In this document: positions 18,184 to 26,371 of the stretch, in pieces
How positions within the stretch are numbered: the first letter of the stretch is position 1
How the letters are laid out: each line of letters begins with the position of its first letter
Origin: an uncultured bacterium
GTDB taxonomy: Bacteria; Verrucomicrobiota; Kiritimatiellia; CAIKKV01; CAITUY01
Reading direction: 5' to 3'
Assembly (NCBI GenBank): GCA_903895695.1
Contig: CAITUY010000077.1
Location: forward strand, 1-52,342
Length of the DNA: 52,342 nucleotides
The notes under the pieces: generated by a model
The model's database searches: none
Told to the model about the DNA's origin: nothing
What the model saw: only the letters and a program-made list of their open reading frames with translations
Program-made: the position numbers and the translations under genes

Positions 18184-19065
18184 TCAAAACACGCCGAAGC
18201 AGGCGTTGAAGAAAGCGGCCGGATCGACGTCCACGGCGATCTCGTGACGGCCCTTCTCATTCGGCGTCCAGTGCGTCATCCCGAGCAGTCGGTCGCTCTT
18301 GAGTTCCACGTCGACCGTGCCGCGGCCCCACATGCAGATCCCCGGCTCAAAAATCGCCACTGCCGCGAGCGGATCGTGAAAGACGAGCGAGCCCGCGTGC
18401 TTGAACCACACCTCGGCAAAGTCGAGCACGGGCTTAAGCAGCGGCGCTTCGAACCGCCGACGGACCTCCGCCGCCGGCATCGTCACGGACATCGTCACGT
18501 CGATGCCCACCGACCGGTTGAACGCCGGCGCGTGCCGGTACAGGATCGCCGTGGCGTGGGGGTCGAGCATCGCATTCCATTCGAGCGGTCCCACATTCGG
18601 CAGGCGCGTGCGGAACCACCCGCCCATAACGACCAGGCCCTTCAACAAGCCGGCCACGTCGGGGTACTGCGCGAAAAGGAGTCCGACATTGGTAAACGGT
18701 CCGATCGCCAGCAGCACGACTTCGCCGGGATGCCGGCGAATCGTGTCCCGCAGAAACCGGATGGCGTCGCTGCCGGGAAACTCCGCCTGATGCGGCCAGT
18801 GCCCGAGGGCCGCCGCCTGCGGACACTCCGGCTGCCGCTGTTCGATCAGTAACGGCGTCGCACAACCCGGGTGGATCGGAATGCCTGCACGACCGGCCAC
18901 CCGGCAGAGCGCGCTGGCCATCTGCGCCCGCTTGACCGGCTCGCCTGTCACCGTCGTAATGCCGAGCAAGTCGCACCGCGGCTGGGCCAGCAGATACGCC
19001 AGACACACCGCATCGTCAATATCGCTGCCGATGTCCGTGTCGAGAATGACTTTGACGGTATCCAC
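18184..19065 (-). CDS. nucleoside hydrolase (IUNH family)
   Basis: 293 residues. The calcium and ribose-binding signature DTDIGSDIDDA occupies residues 9-19, followed by GITTVTGEP, AIGPFTNVG, VVMGGWF and FHDPLAA, all typical of inosine-uridine preferring nucleoside hydrolases, which cut the N-glycosidic bond of ribonucleosides to base and ribose. The specificity-determining C-terminal His is not obvious, so another N- or O-ribosyl substrate is possible. The GTG start at 19065 has an AGGAGG 5 nt upstream, a strong site that compensates for the weak codon. It follows the REP-like doublet downstream of the beta-mannosidase. Confidence 0.9.
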   Translation of the reverse strand: MDTVKVILDTDIGSDIDDAVCLAYLLAQPRCDLLGITTVTGEPVKRAQMASALCRVAGRAGIPIHPGCATPLLIEQRQPECPQAAALGHWPHQAEFPGSDAIRFLRDTIRRHPGEVVLLAIGPFTNVGLLFAQYPDVAGLLKGLVVMGGWFRTRLPNVGPLEWNAMLDPHATAILYRHAPAFNRSVGIDVTMSVTMPAAEVRRRFEAPLLKPVLDFAEVWFKHAGSLVFHDPLAAVAIFEPGICMWGRGTVDVELKSDRLLGMTHWTPNEKGRHEIAVDVDPAAFFNACFGVF

Positions 19066-19091
19066 GATGTCCTCCTGCGCTGTTACGGGCG

Positions 19092-19145
19092 GGTAGGGAT
19101 GCCTCTCCGAGGCATCCGCAGACGGCTCGGAGAGCCGTCCCTACC
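19092..19145. repeat. REP-like inverted doublet C
   Basis: Two units face each other, each beginning GGTAGGG: the plus-strand unit at 19092 has stem GATGCCTC, loop TCC, stem GAGGCATC; the minus-strand unit from 19145 has stem GACGGCTC, loop TCC, stem GAGCCGTC. Stem bases differ but pair within each unit, while head and loop are constant. It lies between the beta-mannosidase and nucleoside hydrolase genes of one operon and may affect mRNA stability or attenuation there. Confidence 0.8.
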
Positions 19146-19165
19146 CTCCCCGACCAGGTCCCGCC

Positions 19166-21640
19166 TCACGCGTACGTATCGAACAGACTCTTCACCTTCA
19201 ACGCCTTCTTCAGGTGCGCCAGGGCCATGGGTTTGTTCGGAGTCACGATCACCGACTCGGGCCGACCTGGCAGCAGGTGCACAAAGCTGTCCGAGATATG
19301 CGCATCGGCCTTGTCCAGTTCCAACCACGTCCACAGGGCCGGCTTACGAGCCGTGAGCGTCACCACGAACGACCCGTCCTTGAGATCCTTGACCGTCAAA
19401 CCGATCTTCGGGTCGGCAAGTTCGAGGTGCTTGGGTCGCGCGAAGAGCGTCAGATTCGAACTGCACCGCTCGCCGTTGGCCCACAGGTCCACCCACACGA
19501 TGACGTCACGCGGGCCATGTTTGGCCAACACCTTGGCAAGCTCGATCGTCTCGACCGGCGTATTCCCCAGGGCCTTGGCATGAACGGCCTTGGCGCCCTT
19601 GGCCAGGGTCTTCCCCGCGGCGTCGGTCGCGACCCACGTCGCCTTGCCCGCCACCGCCTCGCGCAGGTCGTTCGTCACGTGCAGGGCCACTGTCCCGGCG
19701 GCGGCATCCTCGACCGCCGAGACCATTACCGGGGCGTAGAACTTGCGCGCCATGTAGTGCAGGGCCTTCCAGCGGCCGTGGTAGTCGATCGAAGCCCAAC
19801 TGGCCACCGGCCAGCAGTCGTTGATCTGCCAGTATAGCGTGCCCATGCCGCGGGGCATCGCCCGCCGCCAGTGTTCGACGGCGTATTTCATCGCCATGCC
19901 TTGCAGGATCTGGCTGAGCCACAGCGTGTTGTCGAACGCATCCGGCAGCCGGAACCAGTCCAGCATGTACTGCATGATGACCGTGTTCCCGATGCCGCTG
20001 CGCTGGTGGTGCTCCATCACGTAGGTCGTGACGTTGCGGTCCTGCGGGGCCGTGTAGCCCGCCACAGTCTTCGGCTCCGGGAACGACTGGAACCCGAACT
20101 CGCTGTTGAAACGGTGCTCACAGGTCCGGTACCACTCGAACGGCTTGCGGCCGTGCCACACGTCCCACAGATGCGCGTCGCCCCACTTCGGGTTCGAGTG
20201 ATCCTTGCGGTCGCCGTGCGGCGAGTGCGGACTGCAGGGCCAGTAGTCGCGCTCCGGGTCGAGCTCCTTCAGAAGTTCGGGCAGCATCCGGTCGAAGAGT
20301 TTGCCGTAGTCCTCCCAGCTCATCTGGTGGTCGTTCCACGTATCGCCCACGAGCCCCTGTTCCAGCTCGTTGTTGCCGCACCACAACGCCACGCAGGCGT
20401 GGTGGCGAATGCGGCGGACGTTGTCCCCGGCCTCCGCCTTGACGCTGGCCATGAACGCCTTGTCGAAAGCGGGATAGGTCGAGCACGCGAACATGAAGTC
20501 CTGCCAGATGCAGATACCGAGTTCGTCGCACAGGTCGTAGAAGACATCGCTTTCGTAGATGCCGCCGCCCCACACGCGCAACATGTTCATGTTGGCGTCG
20601 GCCACGTCGTTCAGCAGCCGGGCATAGTCATCCCACGAGACGCGCGTGGCGAACGTGTCAGCGGGTATCCAATTTCCGCCTTTGGCGAAGAACGGCACTC
20701 CGTTGACGACGAACTGAAAGGATTCGCCCCATTGATCGGCATGCCGGTCGAGCCGCATCGTGCGCAATCCCACGCGGCGCACGATCGTGTCGAGCACGAC
20801 GCCCTTGCCGTCCAGGAGGTCAACCTCCACCGTGTACAGGGGCTGTGCACCCAAGCCGTTCGGCCACCACAGTTTCGGGTTGTCCACGGCCACTTCGAAC
20901 GCCGCGGACGCCGCCCGGCATTCGCCGGCGGCCTCGGCGACGATTACGCCATCCAGGCGCACGCGCACCTTCGCCAGCAGGACCGATTTGCCCGTGCGTT
21001 CGATCTCGGGCTGGACGCGCAGCGTAACCCGGTCGTCCGCATGGGTCTGCCGAATCTGCACCCCGGTCAGCCGCGCGGCATCGAATGCCACGATCGACAT
21101 GGCCCGCCAGATGCCGCAGGTCACCAGCGCCGGGCCCCAGTCCCAGCCGAAGTTGCAGGGCTCCTTGCGAACCCAGGCCCGCCCATGAACCTCGTGCGGA
21201 CCGCCCCACGACGGGATACGACGTTCCTTCTGACGTTTGGCGATGGCAGGAATGACCGAATCGAAGGTTACTTCGATGCGGTTGCGGCCAGCCTTGAGGG
21301 CCCGCTTCACGTCGAACTCCCACGTCCGGAACATGTTGTCGGTCCGGCCCATCACGCGGCCGTTCACGCGCACAGTGGCGAGCGTGTCCAGTCCTTCGCA
21401 CCGCAGCAGTACGCGGTCGCGGCGCAGCACGGCTGCCGACGCCTGGAACTCGCGGCTATACACCCAGCCGGCCTCGCCGATCCATTGCACGGCTTTCTCG
21501 TTGTCACGGTAGAACGGATCGGGAATCTTGCCGGCGGCGATCAAATCGGTGTGGATGCAGCCGGGCACTTGCGCCGAAATCGCGCCGGACTTGCCGGCCT
21601 GGGTCACGCGCCAGACGCCGTTCAGACTGATGCATTGCAT
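19166..21640 (-). CDS. beta-mannosidase, glycoside hydrolase family 2
   Basis: 824 residues from the ATG at 21640 (GGAG 12 nt upstream). The order of domains is that of beta-mannosidases: jelly-roll with QVPGCIHTDLIAAGKI, Ig-like domain, TIM barrel with RVWGGGIYESDVFYDLCDE, acid/base Glu425 in WCGNNE and nucleophile Glu514 in FNSEFG, then C-terminal beta domains. It releases mannose from non-reducing ends of beta-manno-oligosaccharides. No signal peptide, hence probably cytoplasmic. It is the first gene of the minus-strand run down to 14623. The extended frame to 21769 merely translates the palindrome region and is rejected. Confidence 0.93.
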   Translation of the reverse strand: MQCISLNGVWRVTQAGKSGAISAQVPGCIHTDLIAAGKIPDPFYRDNEKAVQWIGEAGWVYSREFQASAAVLRRDRVLLRCEGLDTLATVRVNGRVMGRTDNMFRTWEFDVKRALKAGRNRIEVTFDSVIPAIAKRQKERRIPSWGGPHEVHGRAWVRKEPCNFGWDWGPALVTCGIWRAMSIVAFDAARLTGVQIRQTHADDRVTLRVQPEIERTGKSVLLAKVRVRLDGVIVAEAAGECRAASAAFEVAVDNPKLWWPNGLGAQPLYTVEVDLLDGKGVVLDTIVRRVGLRTMRLDRHADQWGESFQFVVNGVPFFAKGGNWIPADTFATRVSWDDYARLLNDVADANMNMLRVWGGGIYESDVFYDLCDELGICIWQDFMFACSTYPAFDKAFMASVKAEAGDNVRRIRHHACVALWCGNNELEQGLVGDTWNDHQMSWEDYGKLFDRMLPELLKELDPERDYWPCSPHSPHGDRKDHSNPKWGDAHLWDVWHGRKPFEWYRTCEHRFNSEFGFQSFPEPKTVAGYTAPQDRNVTTYVMEHHQRSGIGNTVIMQYMLDWFRLPDAFDNTLWLSQILQGMAMKYAVEHWRRAMPRGMGTLYWQINDCWPVASWASIDYHGRWKALHYMARKFYAPVMVSAVEDAAAGTVALHVTNDLREAVAGKATWVATDAAGKTLAKGAKAVHAKALGNTPVETIELAKVLAKHGPRDVIVWVDLWANGERCSSNLTLFARPKHLELADPKIGLTVKDLKDGSFVVTLTARKPALWTWLELDKADAHISDSFVHLLPGRPESVIVTPNKPMALAHLKKALKVKSLFDTYA

Positions 21641-21656
21641 AGCGTTGTTCTCCGTT

Positions 21657-21714
21657 GACAGGCCCCATTGCCCGCAAATCCCGCGCATTATAGGGCCTGT
21701 CAGGCGCAACTCAA
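21657..21714 (-). promoter_or_regulatory. promoter of the beta-mannosidase operon with a flanking inverted repeat
   Basis: On the minus strand TTGAGT (21709-21714), 16 nt, and a perfect TATAAT (21687-21692). A 9-bp exact inverted repeat, GACAGGCCC/GGGCCTGTC, sits at 21657-21665 and 21693-21701, so one half-site fills the spacer and the other lies about 20 nt past the start point. This arrangement suits a repressor controlling the mannoside operon. Confidence 0.6.
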
Positions 21715-21721
21715 CGGCGAT

Positions 21722-21774
21722 CTTGAAATCACAAAATGTGATTTCAAGTTTGAGGTGCCAAATTGGCACCTCAA
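21722..21774. repeat. two tandem 25-bp palindromes
   Basis: Palindrome 1 (21723-21747) and palindrome 2 (21750-21774) are each 25 bp, with starts 27 bp apart. Both have ends TTGA/TCAA and a central CAAAWTG; the arms differ by changes that are matched on the other side, so each remains self-complementary (11-12 bp arms). They lie between the mannosidase promoter and radC and could be a double operator or paired hairpins. Confidence 0.85.
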
Positions 21775-21891
21775 GTCCGGTTGTTCAATGCCGCACAACA
21801 ACAATCGATCGAGCGCCCCGTAGGGTTGTTAACACTCGCGTCCCACGCGACTTCTTGGTAGAGAAACGTCTACAGCAAGTGACCGCCCGTC

Positions 21892-22611
21892 ATGAAGTCC
21901 GACTGCATCAAGAACTGGCCGAAGACAGAACGCCCCCGCGAACGCCTGCTCACGCAGGGGGCTGAGCACCTCACCGAAGCGGAACTCCTGGCCATCATCT
22001 TGCGTGTCGGACAAGGGACGTTCAAAAAAGGCGTGCATGGGCAAAATGTCTCCGACTTCGCCCGAACCCTCCTCAAGAGTTTCGGCGGGCTCCGCGGTCT
22101 CGACCGCACTCACGTCCAGGACTTGCTGAGAGTTCCGGGTCTCGGACCGGCCAAGGTCGCCCAGATTAAGGCCGCCTTCGAACTTGGCAAGAAAGTCTGT
22201 GCCAAGAAACTCACCGCCCCCGCGTTCGAGTCCTCAAAGTCTATTGCCGCGCATTTCCGTCCGCGCTTTACAGGCGAACGCCAGGAGGTCGTCGTTGCCG
22301 TCTTTCTGAACGGTCAGAACCAATGCCTGGGCGAGAAGGCCATCGCGGAGGGCACCCCCACTCACGCCACCGTGTACGTTCGCCGCGTCATCGAGGAAGC
22401 GCTCCATCTCGCCGCCGCCGCCGTGGTCCTCGTCCACAACCACCCGTCCGGCAACCCGGAGCCTTCGGTCGGCGACGACGACACAACACGCGACCTACAA
22501 AAGGCGTGCAAACTCGTCCAACTGGTATTGCTGGATCATGTTATTGTGGGCGACTCCGATCACTACAGTTACTCCGATGCGCGGCGACTGCTGGAACTTG
22601 AGACCGAATAG
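21892..22611 (+). CDS. radC: RadC family JAB/MPN domain protein
   Basis: 239 residues. N-terminal helix-hairpin-helix region (LLRVPGLGPAKVAQIKAAFELG, split here as LLRVPGLG and AKVAQIKAAFELG) followed by the JAMM-type metal site HNHPSGNPEPS with downstream Asp residues. The family was named from a mis-mapped repair mutation; its real function is unresolved, but copies next to restriction systems and mobile elements are common. Here it is the first gene of the plus-strand defence cassette, 11 nt before the restriction-modification gene. The ribosome site is weak. By eye this region is less GC-rich than the flanking glycosidase genes. Confidence 0.9.
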   Translation: MKSDCIKNWPKTERPRERLLTQGAEHLTEAELLAIILRVGQGTFKKGVHGQNVSDFARTLLKSFGGLRGLDRTHVQDLLRVPGLGPAKVAQIKAAFELGKKVCAKKLTAPAFESSKSIAAHFRPRFTGERQEVVVAVFLNGQNQCLGEKAIAEGTPTHATVYVRRVIEEALHLAAAAVVLVHNHPSGNPEPSVGDDDTTRDLQKACKLVQLVLLDHVIVGDSDHYSYSDARRLLELETE

Positions 22612-22622
22612 AAGGAGGCCGT

Positions 22623-24890
22623 ATGGCCAAAAAGAAACCCGAACCGCAGCCCTATGCCAAGCCGGATCAGATTCAGATCCGGGGCAATCAGATATTCAGC
22701 CGTGTGCGTCAGAAATGGCTTGTTCAAACCCCCGAAGAACTGGTTCGGCAGACGTTTCTGGCTGTCATCCTCACTGAATACGGCTTCACGCTCGAACAGA
22801 TTGAAGAAGAAGTTGAACTCACGGGACGCGGATCGGGCCACGCACGCGCCGACTTCGTCGTCTGGCGAACCGTTCAAGACAAGCAGGACCACAAACCGCC
22901 GCTGATCGTGGTGGAATGCAAGTCGGACAATGTGACAATCAAGGCGGCCGACTATGGCCAGGGCGACAATTACGCACGCCTCACCAATGCCCCCTTCTTC
23001 GTCACTCACAACTCGCGCGAAACCCGATTCTGGCGGGTCCGCAAGGATCGCATGCCAGGGTACATCGAAGAAATCGAGACCATCCCCCATGCCGATGCCA
23101 GCGACAAGGAAATCGACGACATCCTCAAGGCCCTGAAGACTTTCAAGGAGGATGAGTTCGCCGACCTTCTGCACAAGTGCCACAACGTCATCCGCAATCG
23201 CGAGAAGAAAGACCCCGTTGCTGCTTTTGATGAGATCGCCAAGGTCTTGTTCATCAAAGTCCACGTCGAACGTGATCTGAGGAAGAAGCGGCTTCGCCAG
23301 AATCGATTCACCGAAGACTACATCAAACAACTCCCCGGCGAACAACCGCTGGACATGCTCTTTCAGGACACCAAACGCGCCTATGCCTCGGATGGCATCT
23401 TCGATCCCGGCGAAACGCTGAATCTGAAACCCGCCACAGGACTGGAGATCGTCAGGCTCCTGCAGAGTTATGACCTGTCCGATACCAGCGAGGACATCAA
23501 AGGCATCGCCTTTGAACGTTTCTTGGGCCGCACCTTCCGCGGCGAGATCGGCCAATTTTTCACGCCGCGGTGCATTGTCGAGTTCATGGTCCGCATGGTT
23601 GCGCCTTTGGAAGGCGAGGTGGTCTGCGATCCCGCCAGCGGTTCGGGCGGTTTTCTGATCCGCTTCTTTGAAATCGTACGCGAGCAAATTCTTGCTGACG
23701 CCGACTGCCAATACCAAACCTACAAGGCCCAACTGGACGCCAAGAAGGACCTCCCCGACCCCAAGCGTGCTGAACTTTTGCGTGCCCGATTTGACGCCAT
23801 CCAGCGGGAACTGGACCAGGCCGTCAAGGACTCCCGCCTCTGGAAGCTCGCCAACCGTTGTGTCTACGGCACTGACGCCAACGACCGCATGGCCCGCACC
23901 AGCAAGATGAACATGATCATGCACGGCGACGGCCACGGCGGCGTGCACCACCATGACGGCTTCCTCAATGTTAACGGCATCTTTGAGGGTCGATTCGACA
24001 TCATCCTCACGAACCCGCCGTTCGGCGCCAATGTCGAACCGTCGGACGTCATCACGGAAGAACAGGTTGCCGCCTCGCCCAACGAAGACGCCTATATCCG
24101 GGAATTCGGCGAACTGTACCGTCAGGCCCAAGCCCGCGTACGCGCCGCCGTCGGCCAGCCCATCGCCACGCTCTTCGAACTGCCGAAACGCGGAGCCGGT
24201 GGCACCGACCAGGAACGCGATAAACGCGGCAAAACCGGCAAGATTAAAACCGAAATCCTGTTCATCGAGCGTTGCCTTGAACTCCTGAAGCCGGGTGGTC
24301 GTCTCGGCATCGTCCTGCCTGAAGGCGTGTTCAACAACCCGTCGCTCGGCTATGTCCGCGAGTTCTGCGAGGACCGCGCGTTCATCCGTGCCGTGGTCAG
24401 CCTGCCGCAAGAGACGTTCTTCTCTTCGGGCGCGAGCGTCAAAGCCTCACTCCTGTTCCTCCAAAAGTTTTCGAGCAAAGAGCAGACCCGCTTTGACGCG
24501 GAACAGAAGAAAGCCATCGCGGAAGTGGATGCCAAGTACGCGGCGGAAATCGCCGCCGAGACCGCCCGATTGCAGGGCGTCATCGACGAAGCCAAGCAAC
24601 GGGGTGATGCGGACGCACGTAAAGTCGCACAAAAGGGTTTGGCAGAATACACGCGCGACATGACCGACAGGAAAACCGTCGAATCGCGTGCGCTTCTCAA
24701 GACTCGATTCAACTACCCGATCTTCATGTATGAAGCCGAGAAGGTTGGCATTACGGCCACCGGCGAATCCGACCCAAACGAACTCTACCCGAATCCGAAT
24801 CTGCCGACTGGTGTCGAGAAAAGTTGCGTTGAGTTGTACGAAGCATTCCGGAAGAATCCAGAACCGTTCTTCGTAAAGGCCAATGCATGA
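22623..24890 (+). CDS. restriction endonuclease-methyltransferase fusion (HsdM-like with N-terminal nuclease)
   Basis: 755 residues combining both activities. Residues about 35-130 form a PD-(D/E)xK nuclease of the HsdR-N type: Asp77 (RADFVVW), Glu98 and Lys100 (VVECKS), with a QxxxY motif at 113-117. Then a helical linker and an N6-adenine methyltransferase of HsdM type: DPASGSGGFL near residue 336 (SAM binding) and NPPF near 464 (catalysis). A charged coiled coil lies at about 615-690. No SNF2-type translocase is present. With the adjacent specificity gene this looks like a BcgI-like type IIB/IIG enzyme, which cuts near its site without long translocation. GGAGG supports the start. Confidence 0.88.
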   Translation: MAKKKPEPQPYAKPDQIQIRGNQIFSRVRQKWLVQTPEELVRQTFLAVILTEYGFTLEQIEEEVELTGRGSGHARADFVVWRTVQDKQDHKPPLIVVECKSDNVTIKAADYGQGDNYARLTNAPFFVTHNSRETRFWRVRKDRMPGYIEEIETIPHADASDKEIDDILKALKTFKEDEFADLLHKCHNVIRNREKKDPVAAFDEIAKVLFIKVHVERDLRKKRLRQNRFTEDYIKQLPGEQPLDMLFQDTKRAYASDGIFDPGETLNLKPATGLEIVRLLQSYDLSDTSEDIKGIAFERFLGRTFRGEIGQFFTPRCIVEFMVRMVAPLEGEVVCDPASGSGGFLIRFFEIVREQILADADCQYQTYKAQLDAKKDLPDPKRAELLRARFDAIQRELDQAVKDSRLWKLANRCVYGTDANDRMARTSKMNMIMHGDGHGGVHHHDGFLNVNGIFEGRFDIILTNPPFGANVEPSDVITEEQVAASPNEDAYIREFGELYRQAQARVRAAVGQPIATLFELPKRGAGGTDQERDKRGKTGKIKTEILFIERCLELLKPGGRLGIVLPEGVFNNPSLGYVREFCEDRAFIRAVVSLPQETFFSSGASVKASLLFLQKFSSKEQTRFDAEQKKAIAEVDAKYAAEIAAETARLQGVIDEAKQRGDADARKVAQKGLAEYTRDMTDRKTVESRALLKTRFNYPIFMYEAEKVGITATGESDPNELYPNPNLPTGVEKSCVELYEAFRKNPEPFFVKANA

Positions 24891-26263
24891 CCGCAGTTAT
24901 GCACAGGGCATTTGCAGTTTGGCTTGCCGAACTCGACCGGTGGGATCCGATGAGTTTTCATGGAGTCGACTGGAACTGGCCCGCCTCCCTAATGGCGCCC
25001 GTCGGTTCGGTCCTGCACTTGCGCAAGGAGCCTGTAGATCGAGCCAAGCACGCGTTTTCCGGACTCCAGCCGATCACAATACATTTCGACGGTTCGGTTG
25101 ACCGACGGAAGGTCGACAGCAATCGCGAGTACTCGATGGACTTGTTTCGCGCCCATCCGGGCGACATCGTCGTGGCGAAAATCGATCTAAAGAACGGCGC
25201 GGTCGGTATTGTCCCGAACTGGGAAGACGTCGTGGTCACCGGACATTTTGCCGTGTACGAACCGGATCGCATCAAGATCGTTCCAGAGTATTTTGCGCGG
25301 ATCATCCAAGCGCCGTTCTTCAAGGCATATCTTTGGCGGAACAAGGTCGGGGCTGAGGGCCGGAAGGAAGTGAAACTCGACTTCTTCGAAGCAGCGAGAA
25401 TCCCACTGCCTCCACTCGCCACCCAACAGGCAATCCTGGCCGAGTGGCTGAAGGCCCGGCAAGCGATTGCATCGGCGGAAGAGCGGATCAAGAAAATCGA
25501 GGTCGAAACCGACCGACAGTTCTTCGCCGATCTGGGCCTGAAGGCACCCGGTAGCGAGGAGGCACCGAAGGCTTTCGCCGTGTCGTGGACTGACTTCTCT
25601 CGGTGGAGTGTGAGTTACAACCAGACGGCCCTCACTGGCATGGACCTTACACGGGGCCAGTACGCCGTTGTCAGCCTCGGTGCGGTTCTGCAACTGGTCC
25701 AGTACGGTACGAGCGAAAAGGCCAACACACGGGGCGAGGGTGTGCCCGTCGTCCGCATGAACAGCATTGTTAACGGAGTGCTCGACATGGCCGCCCTGAA
25801 ACATGTTGAGTTGCGCGAGAAGGAACGTCGAAGGTTGGTACTGCTGGATGGGGACATCCTTTTCAACCGGACCAACAGCAAGGAACTCGTCGGCAAGTGC
25901 GCCGTGTTCCACGAACACGGCGAATTCGTCTTTGCCTCCTACATCATCCGGATCCGTGTTCAAACGGAACAGGCGAGCCCCGATTTTGTCGTCCACGCCT
26001 TGAACAGTCCGATAGGCCGACAACAAATCAATGCCATGAGTCGTCAGATTATTGGCCAAGCCAACATTAACAGCCAGGAACTGCGCAGTCTCCAACTCCC
26101 GCTTCCGCCACTGGCCATCCAGCGTCGCATCATGGAAAAGGTGACAGACGGCCGAACGCGCATTGCCCGCGAGCGGGAGACGGCCCGCGCCCTGGCATGC
26201 CAGATCGAGGCGGACATGGAGGCGTATCTGCTGGGGACGAAGAAGGTCGCCGGTGTTGCGTGA
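24887..26263 (+). CDS. restriction-modification DNA specificity subunit (HsdS-like)
   Basis: 458 residues with two target-recognition domains, each ending in a conserved helical spacer that starts with nearly the same sequence: IPLPPLATQQAILAEWL (about residue 170) and LPLPPLAIQRRIMEKV (about residue 405). This duplicated plan recognises a bipartite DNA site. The ATG overlaps the stop of the fusion enzyme (ATGA), so subunits are made together. Which half-sites are recognised cannot be read from sequence. It should dock on the methyltransferase-nuclease subunit and direct both methylation and cleavage. Confidence 0.92.
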   Translation: MTAVMHRAFAVWLAELDRWDPMSFHGVDWNWPASLMAPVGSVLHLRKEPVDRAKHAFSGLQPITIHFDGSVDRRKVDSNREYSMDLFRAHPGDIVVAKIDLKNGAVGIVPNWEDVVVTGHFAVYEPDRIKIVPEYFARIIQAPFFKAYLWRNKVGAEGRKEVKLDFFEAARIPLPPLATQQAILAEWLKARQAIASAEERIKKIEVETDRQFFADLGLKAPGSEEAPKAFAVSWTDFSRWSVSYNQTALTGMDLTRGQYAVVSLGAVLQLVQYGTSEKANTRGEGVPVVRMNSIVNGVLDMAALKHVELREKERRRLVLLDGDILFNRTNSKELVGKCAVFHEHGEFVFASYIIRIRVQTEQASPDFVVHALNSPIGRQQINAMSRQIIGQANINSQELRSLQLPLPPLAIQRRIMEKVTDGRTRIARERETARALACQIEADMEAYLLGTKKVAGVA

Positions 26264-26371
26264 ATCATGGAGAGATAATCGCAGCCCCTGCAATGCCAAG
26301 GTGAAGGGTTTGCATGACGCCCACACAGTTCGTATAGTCGCGTGACTCACTGCCCGAAAGGAGGGCGTATC

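Noticed and set aside
22569..24410. 613-codon minus-strand open frame opposite the restriction-modification fusion
   Set aside because: The plus-strand gene has intact nuclease and methyltransferase motifs and an ATGA junction; the minus frame has none.
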